Assembly (NCBI RefSeq): GCF_000717245.1
Contig: NZ_JNYQ01000002.1
Location: 372,001 to 436,000 of the forward strand
From: Kitasatospora papulosa
Lineage (GTDB): Bacteria > Actinomycetota > Actinomycetes > Streptomycetales > Streptomycetaceae
Direction: 5' to 3'
Length of the DNA stretch: 64,000 nt
Translations under genes and position numbers: made by a program
Notes under the pieces: model-generated
Databases searched by the model: none
What the model was told of the DNA's origin: nothing
The model's input: the letters and a program-made list of their open reading frames with translations, nothing else
Shown: piece by piece, positions 37,418 to 45,626 of the stretch
Numbering within the stretch: position 1 is the first letter of the stretch
Layout of the letters: every line of letters starts with the position of its first letter

Positions 37418-37445
37418 TTGTCCACAGAACCGGTTTCATCCACAG
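37418..37445 (+). promoter_or_regulatory. DnaA boxes in the parA leader
   Basis: An exact TTGTCCACA (37418-37426) and a TCATCCACA (37437-37445) each continue into GAAC, forming a CCACAGAAC direct repeat 19 bases apart, just upstream of parA. Confidence 0.7.
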
Positions 37446-37480
37446 AACAGTCGGCCTCGCTGGTTCACGACCCCGAAAGC

Positions 37481-38575
37481 ATGGCAGGCTCTGTTCATTG
37501 CGAGCCTGAAGTCGAGGAGAGTGAATCCTTGCGGTCCGACGCCAACATCGCGGGACCGATGACCGACCCGGTCCCCGGTCCCCGTACCGAGTCCCTGGGG
37601 GACGGTGTTTCACGTGAAACACCGCCACCGATGGACGACACACCTATTGGGCGCGCGGCTCAGCTGGCGGTAGAGGCCCTTGGTCGCGCCGGTGAGGGGC
37701 TGCCTCGGCCTGACCGGACGCGCGTCATGGTCGTCGCCAACCAGAAGGGTGGGGTGGGCAAGACGACCTCGACGGTCAACCTCGCCGCTTCGCTCGCACT
37801 GCATGGTGCCCGCGTCCTGGTGGTGGACCTCGATCCGCAGGGCAACGCCTCTACGGCTCTGGGGATCGACCACCACGCGGAGGTCCCCTCGATCTACGAC
37901 GTTCTGGTGGAGAGCATGCCGCTCTCCGAGGTGGTGCAGCCCGTCCCGGATGTCGAAGGTCTCTTCTGCGCGCCGGCAACGATCGACCTCGCTGGTGCGG
38001 AGATCGAGCTGGTGTCGCTGGTCGCACGGGAAAGCAGACTGCAGAGGGCGATCCAGGCGTACGACCAGCCGCTGGATTACATCCTCATCGACTGCCCGCC
38101 TTCGCTCGGTCTGCTGACAGTCAATGCACTCGTGGCCGGAGCAGAGGTACTCATCCCGATTCAGTGCGAGTACTACGCGCTGGAGGGTCTCGGTCAGCTG
38201 CTTCGCAACGTCGACCTGGTGCGGGGACATCTGAACCCTGACCTTCACGTGTCGACGATCCTGCTCACCATGTACGACGGCAGGACTCGACTCGCGTCAC
38301 AGGTCGCGGAGGAGGTGCGCACCCACTTCGGCAAGGAGGTGCTGCGGACCAGCATTCCGCGTTCGGTGCGCATCTCCGAGGCGCCGAGCTACGGGCAGAC
38401 CGTCCTGACGTACGATCCGGGCTCCAGCGGGTCTCTGTCCTACCTCGAGGCGGCCCGTGAGATCGCGCTGAGAGGCGTGGGGATCCACTACGAGGCTCAG
38501 CATGCTCCGGCGGTCGAGCCTGCCCACACGGGCGTCCAGAACAGTCAGCAGAGTCATTCGGAGGGCATGCAGTGA
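37481..38575 (+). CDS. parA: Chromosome partition ATPase ParA
   Basis: A 364-residue Walker-type ATPase that moves ParB-parS complexes. After an acidic N-terminus containing a parS site in its DNA, the ATPase core starts near residue 80 with the deviant Walker motif KGGVGKTTS, then DLDPQGNAS and IDCPPSLG. The ATG at 37481 is chosen, but a TTG at 37529 has a better ribosome site (GAGGAGAG) and would remove 16 residues. It overlaps parB by four bases. Confidence 0.93.
   Translation: MAGSVHCEPEVEESESLRSDANIAGPMTDPVPGPRTESLGDGVSRETPPPMDDTPIGRAAQLAVEALGRAGEGLPRPDRTRVMVVANQKGGVGKTTSTVNLAASLALHGARVLVVDLDPQGNASTALGIDHHAEVPSIYDVLVESMPLSEVVQPVPDVEGLFCAPATIDLAGAEIELVSLVARESRLQRAIQAYDQPLDYILIDCPPSLGLLTVNALVAGAEVLIPIQCEYYALEGLGQLLRNVDLVRGHLNPDLHVSTILLTMYDGRTRLASQVAEEVRTHFGKEVLRTSIPRSVRISEAPSYGQTVLTYDPGSSGSLSYLEAAREIALRGVGIHYEAQHAPAVEPAHTGVQNSQQSHSEGMQ
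37607..37620. promoter_or_regulatory. parS site inside parA
   Basis: Exact 16-base TGTTTCACGTGAAACA spans 37606-37621, within the variable N-terminal coding region of parA. Confidence 0.95.
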
Positions 38576-39672
38576 GCGAGCGTCGTAGAGGGCTGGGGCG
38601 TGGGCTCGGTGCGCTGATTCCCGCAGCTCCCCAGGAGAAGCAGGTCGCCGGTCCCGCATCCGGTACGAACGGGGCGGCTGCGTCCCCCACGATGACGGCA
38701 GAGCGTGGGGTGGCGGCTGCGAAATTGACGGCGCTTCCGTCCGGCCCTCTGGTGCCGGAACCGAGTTCACCGGTCGGGGAGAAGGAGCCCGCGGCCGAAC
38801 AGACTGATTCCGCCGGTGCGTACTTCGCTGAGGTTCCCCTCGCCTCGATCACGCCGAACCCGAAGCAACCGCGCGAGGTCTTCGACGAAGACGCCCTCGC
38901 GGAGTTGGTTACCTCCATCAAGGAGGTCGGTCTTCTCCAGCCTGTCGTCGTGCGCAAGGTCGCTGACGACCGCTACGAGCTCATCATGGGTGAGCGCCGT
39001 TGGAGGGCGTGTGGCGAAGCCGGTCTGGAACGCATCCCGGCCATCGTCCGCGCAACGGATGACGAGAAGCTGCTTCTCGACGCCCTTCTCGAGAATCTGC
39101 ACCGGGCGCAGCTGAACCCTCTGGAGGAGGCGGCGGCGTACGACCAGCTGTTGAAGGACTTCAAGTGCACCCATGATCAGCTGGCGGACCGCATCGGAAG
39201 GTCCCGTCCTCAGGTCTCCAACACACTGCGGCTGCTGAGGCTCTCACCCCCGGTGCAGCGCAGGGTCGCGGCAGGTGTCATTTCGGCCGGCCACGCGAGG
39301 GCCTTGCTTTCGGTGGACGACTCCGACGAGCAGGATCGGTTGGCTCACCGCATCGTGGCCGAGGGCCTGTCGGTGCGCGCCGTCGAGGAGATCGTGAACC
39401 TTCTCGGATCGGAACCGACGAGTTCCGCGAAGCCCCGGGGCCCCAGAGCCGGCGGTAGGGTTTCGCCGGCTCTGACTGATCTTGCTTCGCGTCTCTCCGA
39501 TCGGTTCGAGACGCGGGTGAAGGTCGACCTCGGGCAGAAGAAGGGGAAGATCGTCGTCGAGTTCGCCTCGATGGAGGATCTGGACCGCATCCTCGGGAGC
39601 CTCGCTCCGGGCGAGGGACGGGTGCTGGAACGGAGTACCGAGGACGAGCAGGCTGTAGCCGACGAGGCCTGA
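38572..39672 (+). CDS. parB: Chromosome partition protein ParB
   Basis: A 366-residue parS-binding CTPase clamp. A variable N-terminus precedes the N-domain with the GERRWRA motif and ENLHRAQLNP, the central HTH (ADRIGRSRPQVSNTLRLLRL) and the C-terminal dimerisation domain (VVEFASMEDLDRIL). The GTG start overlaps the parA stop, so the two are coupled. A strong terminator follows. Confidence 0.96.
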   Translation: MSERRRGLGRGLGALIPAAPQEKQVAGPASGTNGAAASPTMTAERGVAAAKLTALPSGPLVPEPSSPVGEKEPAAEQTDSAGAYFAEVPLASITPNPKQPREVFDEDALAELVTSIKEVGLLQPVVVRKVADDRYELIMGERRWRACGEAGLERIPAIVRATDDEKLLLDALLENLHRAQLNPLEEAAAYDQLLKDFKCTHDQLADRIGRSRPQVSNTLRLLRLSPPVQRRVAAGVISAGHARALLSVDDSDEQDRLAHRIVAEGLSVRAVEEIVNLLGSEPTSSAKPRGPRAGGRVSPALTDLASRLSDRFETRVKVDLGQKKGKIVVEFASMEDLDRILGSLAPGEGRVLERSTEDEQAVADEA

Positions 39673-39687
39673 TTCTGCTGGGCCGCG

Positions 39688-39735
39688 AAGGGCGGGCCTG
39701 GACCCGGGAAGCCACCCGGATCCTGGCCCGCCCTT
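39688..39735 (+). terminator. Terminator after parB
   Basis: Stem AAGGGCGGGCC with GGCCCGCCCTT, with inner CCGGG/CCCGG pairing and a trailing T. Confidence 0.75.
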
Positions 39736-39765
39736 TGCCGTCTCTCGGTATCCCCATCACCTCTG

Positions 39766-39801
39766 GGTGGATACGATGCGTTCTGGTAGGGCGTATCCAC
39801 C
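39766..39801. repeat. Inverted repeat upstream of the GNAT locus
   Basis: Perfect 10-base arms GGTGGATACG and CGTATCCACC are separated by 16 bases. It may be an operator or an mRNA leader hairpin for the downstream genes, and the left arm includes a -10-like TACGAT. Confidence 0.6.
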
Positions 39802-39832
39802 ACCGTGATCCACCTCAGAGGAGGCGGGGGCC

Positions 39833-40090
39833 GTGCGATCAGTGAATCGCAGCCACCTGGTGACAGTCGGATTGGGACTAGGCGCTGTCGGGGGGTTTGT
39901 CGGCAGCCTGTTCCGAGAACGGAGTGCGCTGGCCGCCGCGCGCGATGCGGCGGCCGAAGGAAGTGAGGATTCGCCTACATGGGGCGTCGGCTCGTACCGC
40001 TCACACTGGACAACCTTCCGGATCTCCCCAGGCGCTGCCGCTCATGTGTCTTCTGGGAACTTGATCCGGTCAGCGGGGAAGCTGCCGTAA
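39833..40090 (+). CDS. Possible small membrane protein overlapping the GNAT gene
   Basis: An 85-codon frame with a GTG start and a good AGAGGAGGCGG site 6-15 bases upstream. A hydrophobic Gly/Val-rich helix lies near residues 9-26. The last 37 codons overlap the start of the acetyltransferase in another frame. It could be a small membrane protein or a leader peptide that couples translation; I do not recognise a family. Confidence 0.35.
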   Translation: MRSVNRSHLVTVGLGLGAVGGFVGSLFRERSALAAARDAAAEGSEDSPTWGVGSYRSHWTTFRISPGAAAHVSSGNLIRSAGKLP

Positions 40091-40596
40091 AGGCCGGCCG
40101 ACCCGAACTCGAAAAGGAAGCCTGGATCTCCGCCGTACTGCTGGAGTGGGGCTCCTGCGGACGGGTCGTCTATGTGGATGATGCCGCGGTCGGCTTTGTT
40201 CTCTACGCACCGCCTGCGTATGTTCCCCGTTCCACAGCGTTTCCCACCAGCCCTGTCTCTCCGGATGCCGTGCAGTTGATGACCGCGTTGATCGTGCCGG
40301 GATTCCAGGGGCAAGGGCTTGGCAGAGTGATGGTTCAGACGGTTGCCAAGGACTTGCTGCGACGCGGCTTCAAAGCGATTGAGGCGTTCGGTGACGCGCG
40401 TTGGAAGGAGCCCGCGTGCGTGCTGCCCGCGGATCACCTGCTTGCGGTCGGCTTCAAGACCGTGCGTCCGCATCCGACTCATCCGCGGCTGAGGCTTGAG
40501 CTGCGTTCGACCCTTTCCTGGAAGGAAGACGTCGAGTTGGCGTTGGACCGGCTGCTGGGCGTCGTGCAGAAGGAGCCGGCGCTGAGGCCACTCTGA
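39979..40596 (+). CDS. GNAT-family N-acetyltransferase
   Basis: A 205-residue acetyltransferase. The acetyl-CoA pyrophosphate loop appears as VPGFQGQGLGRVMV (about 107-120), followed by helix and the FGDARWKEPACVLPADHLLAVGF region. Its substrate is unknown. Homologues follow parAB in many Streptomyces; the ATG at 39979 is preceded by GAAGGAAGTGAGG. A terminator and parS lie after it. Confidence 0.85.
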   Translation: MGRRLVPLTLDNLPDLPRRCRSCVFWELDPVSGEAAVKAGRPELEKEAWISAVLLEWGSCGRVVYVDDAAVGFVLYAPPAYVPRSTAFPTSPVSPDAVQLMTALIVPGFQGQGLGRVMVQTVAKDLLRRGFKAIEAFGDARWKEPACVLPADHLLAVGFKTVRPHPTHPRLRLELRSTLSWKEDVELALDRLLGVVQKEPALRPL

Positions 40597-40626
40597 TTGC
40601 GGCTGTGGATTGCTTCGGAACATGCG

Positions 40627-40658
40627 AAACGGGCCCATCCTCAGGGATGGGCCCGTTT
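40627..40658. terminator. Terminator overlapping a parS site
   Basis: A 14-base-pair stem AAACGGGCCCATCC with its complement and a four-base loop. Its right arm GTTT is also the first four bases of the parS core at 40655. It lies between the convergent GNAT and trxA genes. Confidence 0.85.
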
Positions 40659-40668
40659 CACGTGAAAC
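40655..40668. promoter_or_regulatory. parS site between GNAT and trxA
   Basis: Exact GTTTCACGTGAAAC, sharing its left end with a terminator stem. Confidence 0.95.
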
Positions 40669-40677
40669 AGTCAGCCG

Positions 40678-41013
40678 TTACTTCTGGCCGATGAAGTTCT
40701 CGAGATCGCGGAGGATCGCGGCCTTGGGCTTGGCACCGACGATGGTCTTGGCGACCTCGCCACCCTGGTACACGTTCAGCGTCGGAATCGACATCACGCC
40801 GTACTTTGCCGCAGTGGCCGGGTTCTCGTCGATGTTGAGCTTGACGATCTCGATCTCGTCACCGTGCTCCGCCGCGATGGCCTCCAGCGAAGGCGCGATC
40901 TGGCGGCACGGACCGCACCAGGCGGCCCAGAAGTCCACCAGCACGGGCTTGTCGTTCTTCAGGACGTCCTCGTCGAAGGAGTCGTCGGTCACGTTCTTCA
41001 GGGCGCCGGCCAC
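40678..41013 (-). CDS. trxA: Thioredoxin
   Basis: A 111-residue cytoplasmic disulfide reductase with the active site WCGPC in FWAAWCGPCRQIAP and cis-Pro in SIPTLNVYQGG. It is 43 bases downstream of trxB and likely in the same transcript from a sigma-R-type promoter. Confidence 0.97.
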   Translation of the reverse strand: MAGALKNVTDDSFDEDVLKNDKPVLVDFWAAWCGPCRQIAPSLEAIAAEHGDEIEIVKLNIDENPATAAKYGVMSIPTLNVYQGGEVAKTIVGAKPKAAILRDLENFIGQK

Positions 41014-41056
41014 GGCGACCTCCTTAACTTCGGGGGGTGGGGTTCGAGGGAAGCGG

Positions 41057-42028
41057 TCAGACTGCCGGGGTCTTCTCCGGCTCGGCGGGCTTCTCGTCGG
41101 AGAGAGCAGCGAGGAAGCGCTCTGCGTCCAGGGCTGCCGAGCAACCGGTTCCGGCAGCCGTGATGGCCTGTCGGTACGTGTGGTCGACGACGTCGCCAGC
41201 GCCGAAGACGCCCGTCAGGTTGGTGCGGGTCGAGGGGGCTTCGACCTTGAGGTAGCCCTCGTCGTCAAGATCGAGCTGGCCCTTGAAGAGCTCCGTGCGG
41301 GGGTCGTGGCCGACGGCGATGAACAGACCCGTCACCGGAAGCTCGGACGTCTCACCGGTCTTGGTGTTGCGCAGGGTGAGGCTGGAGAGCTTCTGGTCCC
41401 CGTGGACCGTGGCCACCTCGCTGTCCCATGCGAACTTGATCTTCGGGTCGGCGAAGGCGCGGTCCTGCATGGCCTTGGAGGCCCGCAGGGAGTCGCGTCG
41501 GTGAACGATCGTGACGGACTTGGCGAACCGGGAGAGGAAGGTGGCCTCCTCCATCGCTGTGTCACCGCCGCCGATCACAGCGATGTCCTGGTCCTTGAAG
41601 AAGAAGCCGTCGCAGGTGGCACACCAGGAGACTCCACGCCCGGAGAGCGCGTCCTCGTTGGGCAGGCCGAGCTTACGGTGCTGCGACCCCGTGGTGACGA
41701 TGACAGCCTTGGCGCGGTGCACCGTTCCCGCAGTGTCCGTGACGGTCTTGATCTCTCCGGTGAGGTCGACGGAGACCACGTCGTCGGGGATGAGCTCGGC
41801 ACCGAAACGCTCAGCCTGAGCGCGCATGTTGTCCATGAGCTCAGGGCCCATGATTCCGTCCTGGAAGCCCGGGAAGTTCTCCACGTCGGTGGTGTTCATC
41901 AGCGCACCGCCGGCGGTGACAGCTCCCTCGAACACCAGCGGATTCAGCGACGCGCGAGCGGTGTACAGGGCGGCGGTGTAACCAGCCGGCCCGGAGCCGA
42001 TGATGATCACATTACGGACGTCGCTCAC
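41057..42028 (-). CDS. trxB: Thioredoxin reductase
   Basis: A 323-residue FAD/NADPH enzyme that reduces TrxA. FAD motif GSGPAGYTAALY is near residue 12, the redox pair is CATC, the NADPH motif is GGGDTAMEEA, and the FAD-contacting C-terminal region is VFGAGDV. The GTG start has GAGGAAGAACCC upstream. A sigma-R promoter lies about 70 bases upstream. Confidence 0.97.
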   Translation of the reverse strand: MSDVRNVIIIGSGPAGYTAALYTARASLNPLVFEGAVTAGGALMNTTDVENFPGFQDGIMGPELMDNMRAQAERFGAELIPDDVVSVDLTGEIKTVTDTAGTVHRAKAVIVTTGSQHRKLGLPNEDALSGRGVSWCATCDGFFFKDQDIAVIGGGDTAMEEATFLSRFAKSVTIVHRRDSLRASKAMQDRAFADPKIKFAWDSEVATVHGDQKLSSLTLRNTKTGETSELPVTGLFIAVGHDPRTELFKGQLDLDDEGYLKVEAPSTRTNLTGVFGAGDVVDHTYRQAITAAGTGCSAALDAERFLAALSDEKPAEPEKTPAV

Positions 42029-42097
42029 GGGTTCTTCCTCGTCTCTGCAGACTGCCTACTGCCTACTGGGGTCGGTTCCACGACTCTCACCCCACCC

Positions 42098-42124
42098 AAC
42101 GGATCCTACGGGGCGTGCATTCCC
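42098..42124 (-). promoter_or_regulatory. Sigma-R-type promoter of trxBA
   Basis: On the minus strand GGGAAT (42119-42124), exactly 18 bases, then GTT (42098-42100). This is the established SigR consensus for thiol-oxidative stress genes in Streptomyces, and trxBA is a known SigR target. Confidence 0.85.
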
Positions 42125-42154
42125 GAAAGAGCGGTCCGGCTCCCGGCAAGGGCC

Positions 42155-43081
42155 TCAGGGACGGGCGTAGGAGTGCGTAAGCAGCAGCTTGCCCTTGGTC
42201 GAGGGCTTGGAATCCACACAGGCCGCATCCACGACGTAAGCCTGCACACGACGTGAGTCAGTCGTATGAGGCAGAACGACCAAGAACGCGGCCGTCCCTT
42301 CGTAGCTGCCCTCTTCCACCGCCAGGGCGGGAGTAGTCCGGCCCGTGCTCTTCTGCACGCACGGTGGAACAGGCACGACCGGCACGAACAGGCGAGTGCT
42401 GGGAGTCGCATCCTCAGGAGGAAGGTTTCCCGGGGACGGCGTGGTGTCCACCGACGGCTCGGCCGGGGCGCTGTCCGGAGCCTCGGACGTCTTCGTCTCG
42501 TTCAGAAGAGTGTGAACGCGGCCTTCCAGCGCTCCCTCCGAAAAGTCCTCCTCGCTCTTCTCCGCGGCGCTGACCCCGTGGTCGGCCATCGAACCCGCCG
42601 AATCCTGGGACGACGGAAGAGACTGGAAGAGGAAGGCGCTCATGCCGACGGCCGCGGCGCCGAAAGCGGCACCAAGAATCACTGTGCGACGCTTCCGGCG
42701 AGCCGGACTCCGGCCGGGACCGGTGGCGCCGCGAGGACGACCGGCCGGCCGCGGCACGGCCGTGGCATCCGTCGGCAGAGCCTCTGTTTCACGTGAAACA
42801 GAAGCTGCCTGGGCCGGTGACGTGGCAGCCGACCCTGCCTCCTGTGCCAGAGCAGTGCCTATGCGGCGGGCGACGTCCTCGGGCATGTGGTCGGAAGGGG
42901 TGCCGGCGGAGCCCAGCAGCGAGCGGATCTCCTCGAGCGAGGCATGGATGTCGCCGCACTCATCGCAGGAGGCGAGGTGGCTGCGCACGGCCGCCTCGCG
43001 TGAAGACGGCAGGAGGCTTTCGGTGAAGTCGGCGATTTCCGAGACATCGGGGTGCTGAGCCATGTCGGCTGCGGATGTCAT
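42155..43081 (-). CDS. Zinc-binding anti-sigma factor, membrane-bound
   Basis: A 308-residue protein. The N-terminal anti-sigma domain has the HxxxCxxC motif in HLASCDECG. One membrane helix (about 132-152) is preceded by Arg-rich sequence, and the rest is extracytoplasmic with Pro-rich parts. It overlaps the sigM stop by four bases and so is co-expressed with its probable target sigma factor. It matches the mycobacterial Rv3912 position. A parS site lies inside the coding DNA. Confidence 0.88.
   Translation of the reverse strand: MTSAADMAQHPDVSEIADFTESLLPSSREAAVRSHLASCDECGDIHASLEEIRSLLGSAGTPSDHMPEDVARRIGTALAQEAGSAATSPAQAASVSRETEALPTDATAVPRPAGRPRGATGPGRSPARRKRRTVILGAAFGAAAVGMSAFLFQSLPSSQDSAGSMADHGVSAAEKSEEDFSEGALEGRVHTLLNETKTSEAPDSAPAEPSVDTTPSPGNLPPEDATPSTRLFVPVVPVPPCVQKSTGRTTPALAVEEGSYEGTAAFLVVLPHTTDSRRVQAYVVDAACVDSKPSTKGKLLLTHSYARP
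42786..42799. promoter_or_regulatory. parS site inside the anti-sigma gene
   Basis: Exact 16-base TGTTTCACGTGAAACA at 42785-42800, within the linker-coding region of the anti-sigma gene. Confidence 0.95.
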
Positions 43082-43779
43082 GCGAGCCCACCTCCACCCT
43101 TCACGCCGGCAGGATCTCCGTCACCTGCGTCTCTTGGTCCTGACGCCGGTGGGACGGATGACCTCTGCGTCCGGTTCCTTTCCGTACGGCTGTCCATACT
43201 GTCCCCTCTGCTGCGTAGGTGGGTCAGCAGGGGAAGCAGTCTGGCCCGGCCTCGTGCGCAACGGCTCTTCACGGTGCCGGTCGGTACGTCGAGGATGCGG
43301 GCTGCTTCGGCGACCGGGTAGGCCTGCATGTCCACGAGGACAAGGGCGGCGCGCTGTTCGGCCGGCAGCGTGGCAAGCGCGGCCAGGAGCTCGCGGTTCA
43401 GATCCTGCCGCTCCGCAGGAGCCTCGGCCGACTCATGAGGCTCCATGAGCTGATCGAGCCGCTCGGTGTCGTCGACCGGCGAGGTTTTCCGAGAGGCCGT
43501 CTTACGCGCACGGTCGAGACAGGCGTTGACGGTGATCCTGTGCAGCCACGTGGTGACCGCGGACTGCCCGCGGAACGTGTGAGCGGCGCGGAAAGCAGAG
43601 ACGAGAGCGTCCTGGACGGCGTCAGCAGCCTCCTCCCGGTCGCCGAGGGTGCGCAGGGCCACCGCCCAGAGGCGGTCACGATGCCGCCGTACGAGCTCAC
43701 CGAAGGCGTCGGGTTCGCCTGCGACGTGCTGGGTCAGGAGATCCTGGTCGCTGATGTCGGCGAATCTGGCGTCGTCCAA
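43078..43779 (-). CDS. sigM: SigM-type ECF RNA polymerase sigma factor
   Basis: A 233-residue group 4 sigma factor. Region 2 has DLLTQHVAGEPDAFGELVRRHRDRLWAVALR and region 4 has AEAARILDVPTGTVKSRCARGRARL. I chose the TTG at 43777-43779 (LDDARFAD) because AGGGGAGGGGG is eight bases upstream and it avoids overlapping the gene before it; an in-frame ATG at 43857 would overlap. Its gene neighbourhood (MurJ, pseudokinase, anti-sigma, trxB-trxA) is that of mycobacterial SigM. Confidence 0.92.
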   Translation of the reverse strand: MDDARFADISDQDLLTQHVAGEPDAFGELVRRHRDRLWAVALRTLGDREEAADAVQDALVSAFRAAHTFRGQSAVTTWLHRITVNACLDRARKTASRKTSPVDDTERLDQLMEPHESAEAPAERQDLNRELLAALATLPAEQRAALVLVDMQAYPVAEAARILDVPTGTVKSRCARGRARLLPLLTHLRSRGDSMDSRTERNRTQRSSVPPASGPRDAGDGDPAGVKGGGGLA

Positions 43780-43804
43780 CGGTGAGCCCCCTCCCCTGAT
43801 GCCG

Positions 43805-45496
43805 TCAGCTGGTGACCTTGATGTCCGAGATCTTTCCTCTGTAGTTCCCGTCGTCACCCAGAGGCAGTTCGGTCAGCCAGACCAGAAGGTACCTTGCCTG
43901 CACCGGCTTGTCGGGCTTGAGGGACACTTTCGTCCCGGAACCGCCGGCGGCTTTGGTAAAGCCCCCCGGCAGCTGAGGGAGGGACGAGTCCTCGGTGGTC
44001 CTCAGCTCGACCGACGTGTTGCCACCGAGGAAGGACACGTCCACGTTTCCGACCTGCTGGACCTTGCCGAGATCGAGAACGACTCCGACGCCTTCCTTGA
44101 GCCGTCCGAAGTCGGCGCTGTAGTAGCCGTCAGTGGTCCAGAAGGAGCTTGTGTCGCCGTCGTAGACGTTCTTCGTCGAACCGGGCTTCTCGGAACCGTC
44201 GCCGAGCGGATCGTAGTCCTGGGCTCCCACGACCGTGATGGGCTTGCTGGGCTCGGCAGCCTTGTTGTCGTCGCCCCCGCCGTCGGTGGTCTGGGTCGGA
44301 GTCGGTTCCCCCGAGTCCTTCCGGTTCAGAACGGTTTCCGCGAGCTGCCAGCTGCCCAGGCCCAGTGCCGCGATGAGCAGCGCGGACACGGCCCATTTGA
44401 GTGCCTTGCCCGTGCGGCTCTGGAGAGGGGGCGGCGGGATGATGACGGGCTGCGTGACCGAGGCGGGGCGTGCGGACGGGCGTCCGTAGGTGCCCTGCTG
44501 GTAGGTGGTGCGCTGGTACTCGGGCGGTGCGGTGAACGCGGGTTCCGGGGGCAGGATGCGCGGCATGGCCGCGACGGCCTTCGCCAGTTCGTCCGGGGTG
44601 GTGCAAGGCTGTTCCTGCCGTGACGCGGTGGCGCCGTCGTTGGCGAGCGCACGCATGGCGAGTTCGGAAAGACCTCGGTGGACGCCCGCCCGCACCTGGT
44701 CAGGAGGAATGAGGCCGAGGTCCTTGGGGAGCCCCGAGAGACCGTAGGCGTCACTCTCGTAGGGCCAGCGCCGGGTCAGAGCGGCGTACAGGAGCGCGCC
44801 GATCGCCTCGGTGTCCGTCCGAAGGGGCTGATCTGCGGTGATTCCGCGCAGAGCGGCGTTCACGGCCAGACCACGGATCCTGTACTGGCCCGTCGAACTG
44901 CGGAGCACCGCGCCCGGAGTGAGGCGCAGATGTGCGAGCCCTTCGCGGTGTGCGGCAGCCATGGCCTGCGAGATCTGGCTCACGAGCTGATAGGCGTCAT
45001 GAGCTTCCAGAGGCCCGGCGGCGAGCAGTGCCGTGAGCTCGGTGGCGTCGGGGAGCCATTCGTGGACGACGTAGACGAGGTCGCCCTCCTCCACGGCGTC
45101 CAGTACCTGCACGAAGCGTGGGTCGCCGAGCAGTGCGGAGGAGCGGGCCGCTGCCAGCACGGAGCGGGCGCGCGGATGATCGGCGGTCAGCAGATGGACA
45201 CCCACCGCGCGCCTGAGCTTCTCGTCGACGGCACGCCAGCTGCTGAATCCGTCCAACCGGGTGACGCACTCCTCGAGCCGGTAGCGTCCGGCCAGCTTGT
45301 GACCGCTGTGCAGGTCAGGGGATGCCGGCACAGCGGCAGGCCTGTCCTGGCCGCTCCGCGCGTCCTTCGAGCTCGCGCTCTCCGCGTCCTCGGCTTGTGC
45401 CGTCCCGTCGGTCGTGGCCGCGTCCGCCTTGGCGGTCAACGGCTCGTCGCCGCTGTTGTCGGCCACGTCGACAGCAGCCGTGCTACGTTCCGCCAC
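43805..45496 (-). CDS. Membrane pseudokinase with extracytoplasmic discoidin-like domain
   Basis: A 563-residue protein. A kinase-like fold (about 65-330) lacks the catalytic residues: the Lys of VAIK is replaced (VGVHLL), HRDLKPxN is HLRLTPGAVL, and DFG is absent. A Pro-rich linker, one membrane helix (about 370-392) and a Thr/Asp-rich stalk lead to a beta-rich C-terminal domain with YDPLGDGSEKP and VYDGDTSSFWTT, resembling discoidin-type lectin folds. It follows murJ directly. In mycobacteria the MviN protein has this pseudokinase fused and it binds FhaA. Confidence 0.88.
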   Translation of the reverse strand: MAERSTAAVDVADNSGDEPLTAKADAATTDGTAQAEDAESASSKDARSGQDRPAAVPASPDLHSGHKLAGRYRLEECVTRLDGFSSWRAVDEKLRRAVGVHLLTADHPRARSVLAAARSSALLGDPRFVQVLDAVEEGDLVYVVHEWLPDATELTALLAAGPLEAHDAYQLVSQISQAMAAAHREGLAHLRLTPGAVLRSSTGQYRIRGLAVNAALRGITADQPLRTDTEAIGALLYAALTRRWPYESDAYGLSGLPKDLGLIPPDQVRAGVHRGLSELAMRALANDGATASRQEQPCTTPDELAKAVAAMPRILPPEPAFTAPPEYQRTTYQQGTYGRPSARPASVTQPVIIPPPPLQSRTGKALKWAVSALLIAALGLGSWQLAETVLNRKDSGEPTPTQTTDGGGDDNKAAEPSKPITVVGAQDYDPLGDGSEKPGSTKNVYDGDTSSFWTTDGYYSADFGRLKEGVGVVLDLGKVQQVGNVDVSFLGGNTSVELRTTEDSSLPQLPGGFTKAAGGSGTKVSLKPDKPVQARYLLVWLTELPLGDDGNYRGKISDIKVTS

Positions 45497-45626
45497 CGTC
45501 GTTCCTGCCTCCCCATCCGTTGCGCGATGCCAGCCAGCTCTGCACAGTCACGCCAATTGTGCCCACACTCCGGCGCTATGCACGACACGCGGTGTCCAGC
45601 GATGGTTGTGCGGCTCGGCGTGTGTA

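Larger units (their letters stand above)
37176..37480. other. rsmG-parA intergenic region
   Basis: This 305-base stretch has no supported gene. It contains a parS core (37321-37334) and two DnaA-box-like sites (37418-37445), and should hold the parAB promoters. An open frame in phase with parA runs through it, but it shows no ParA-like sequence. Confidence 0.6.
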
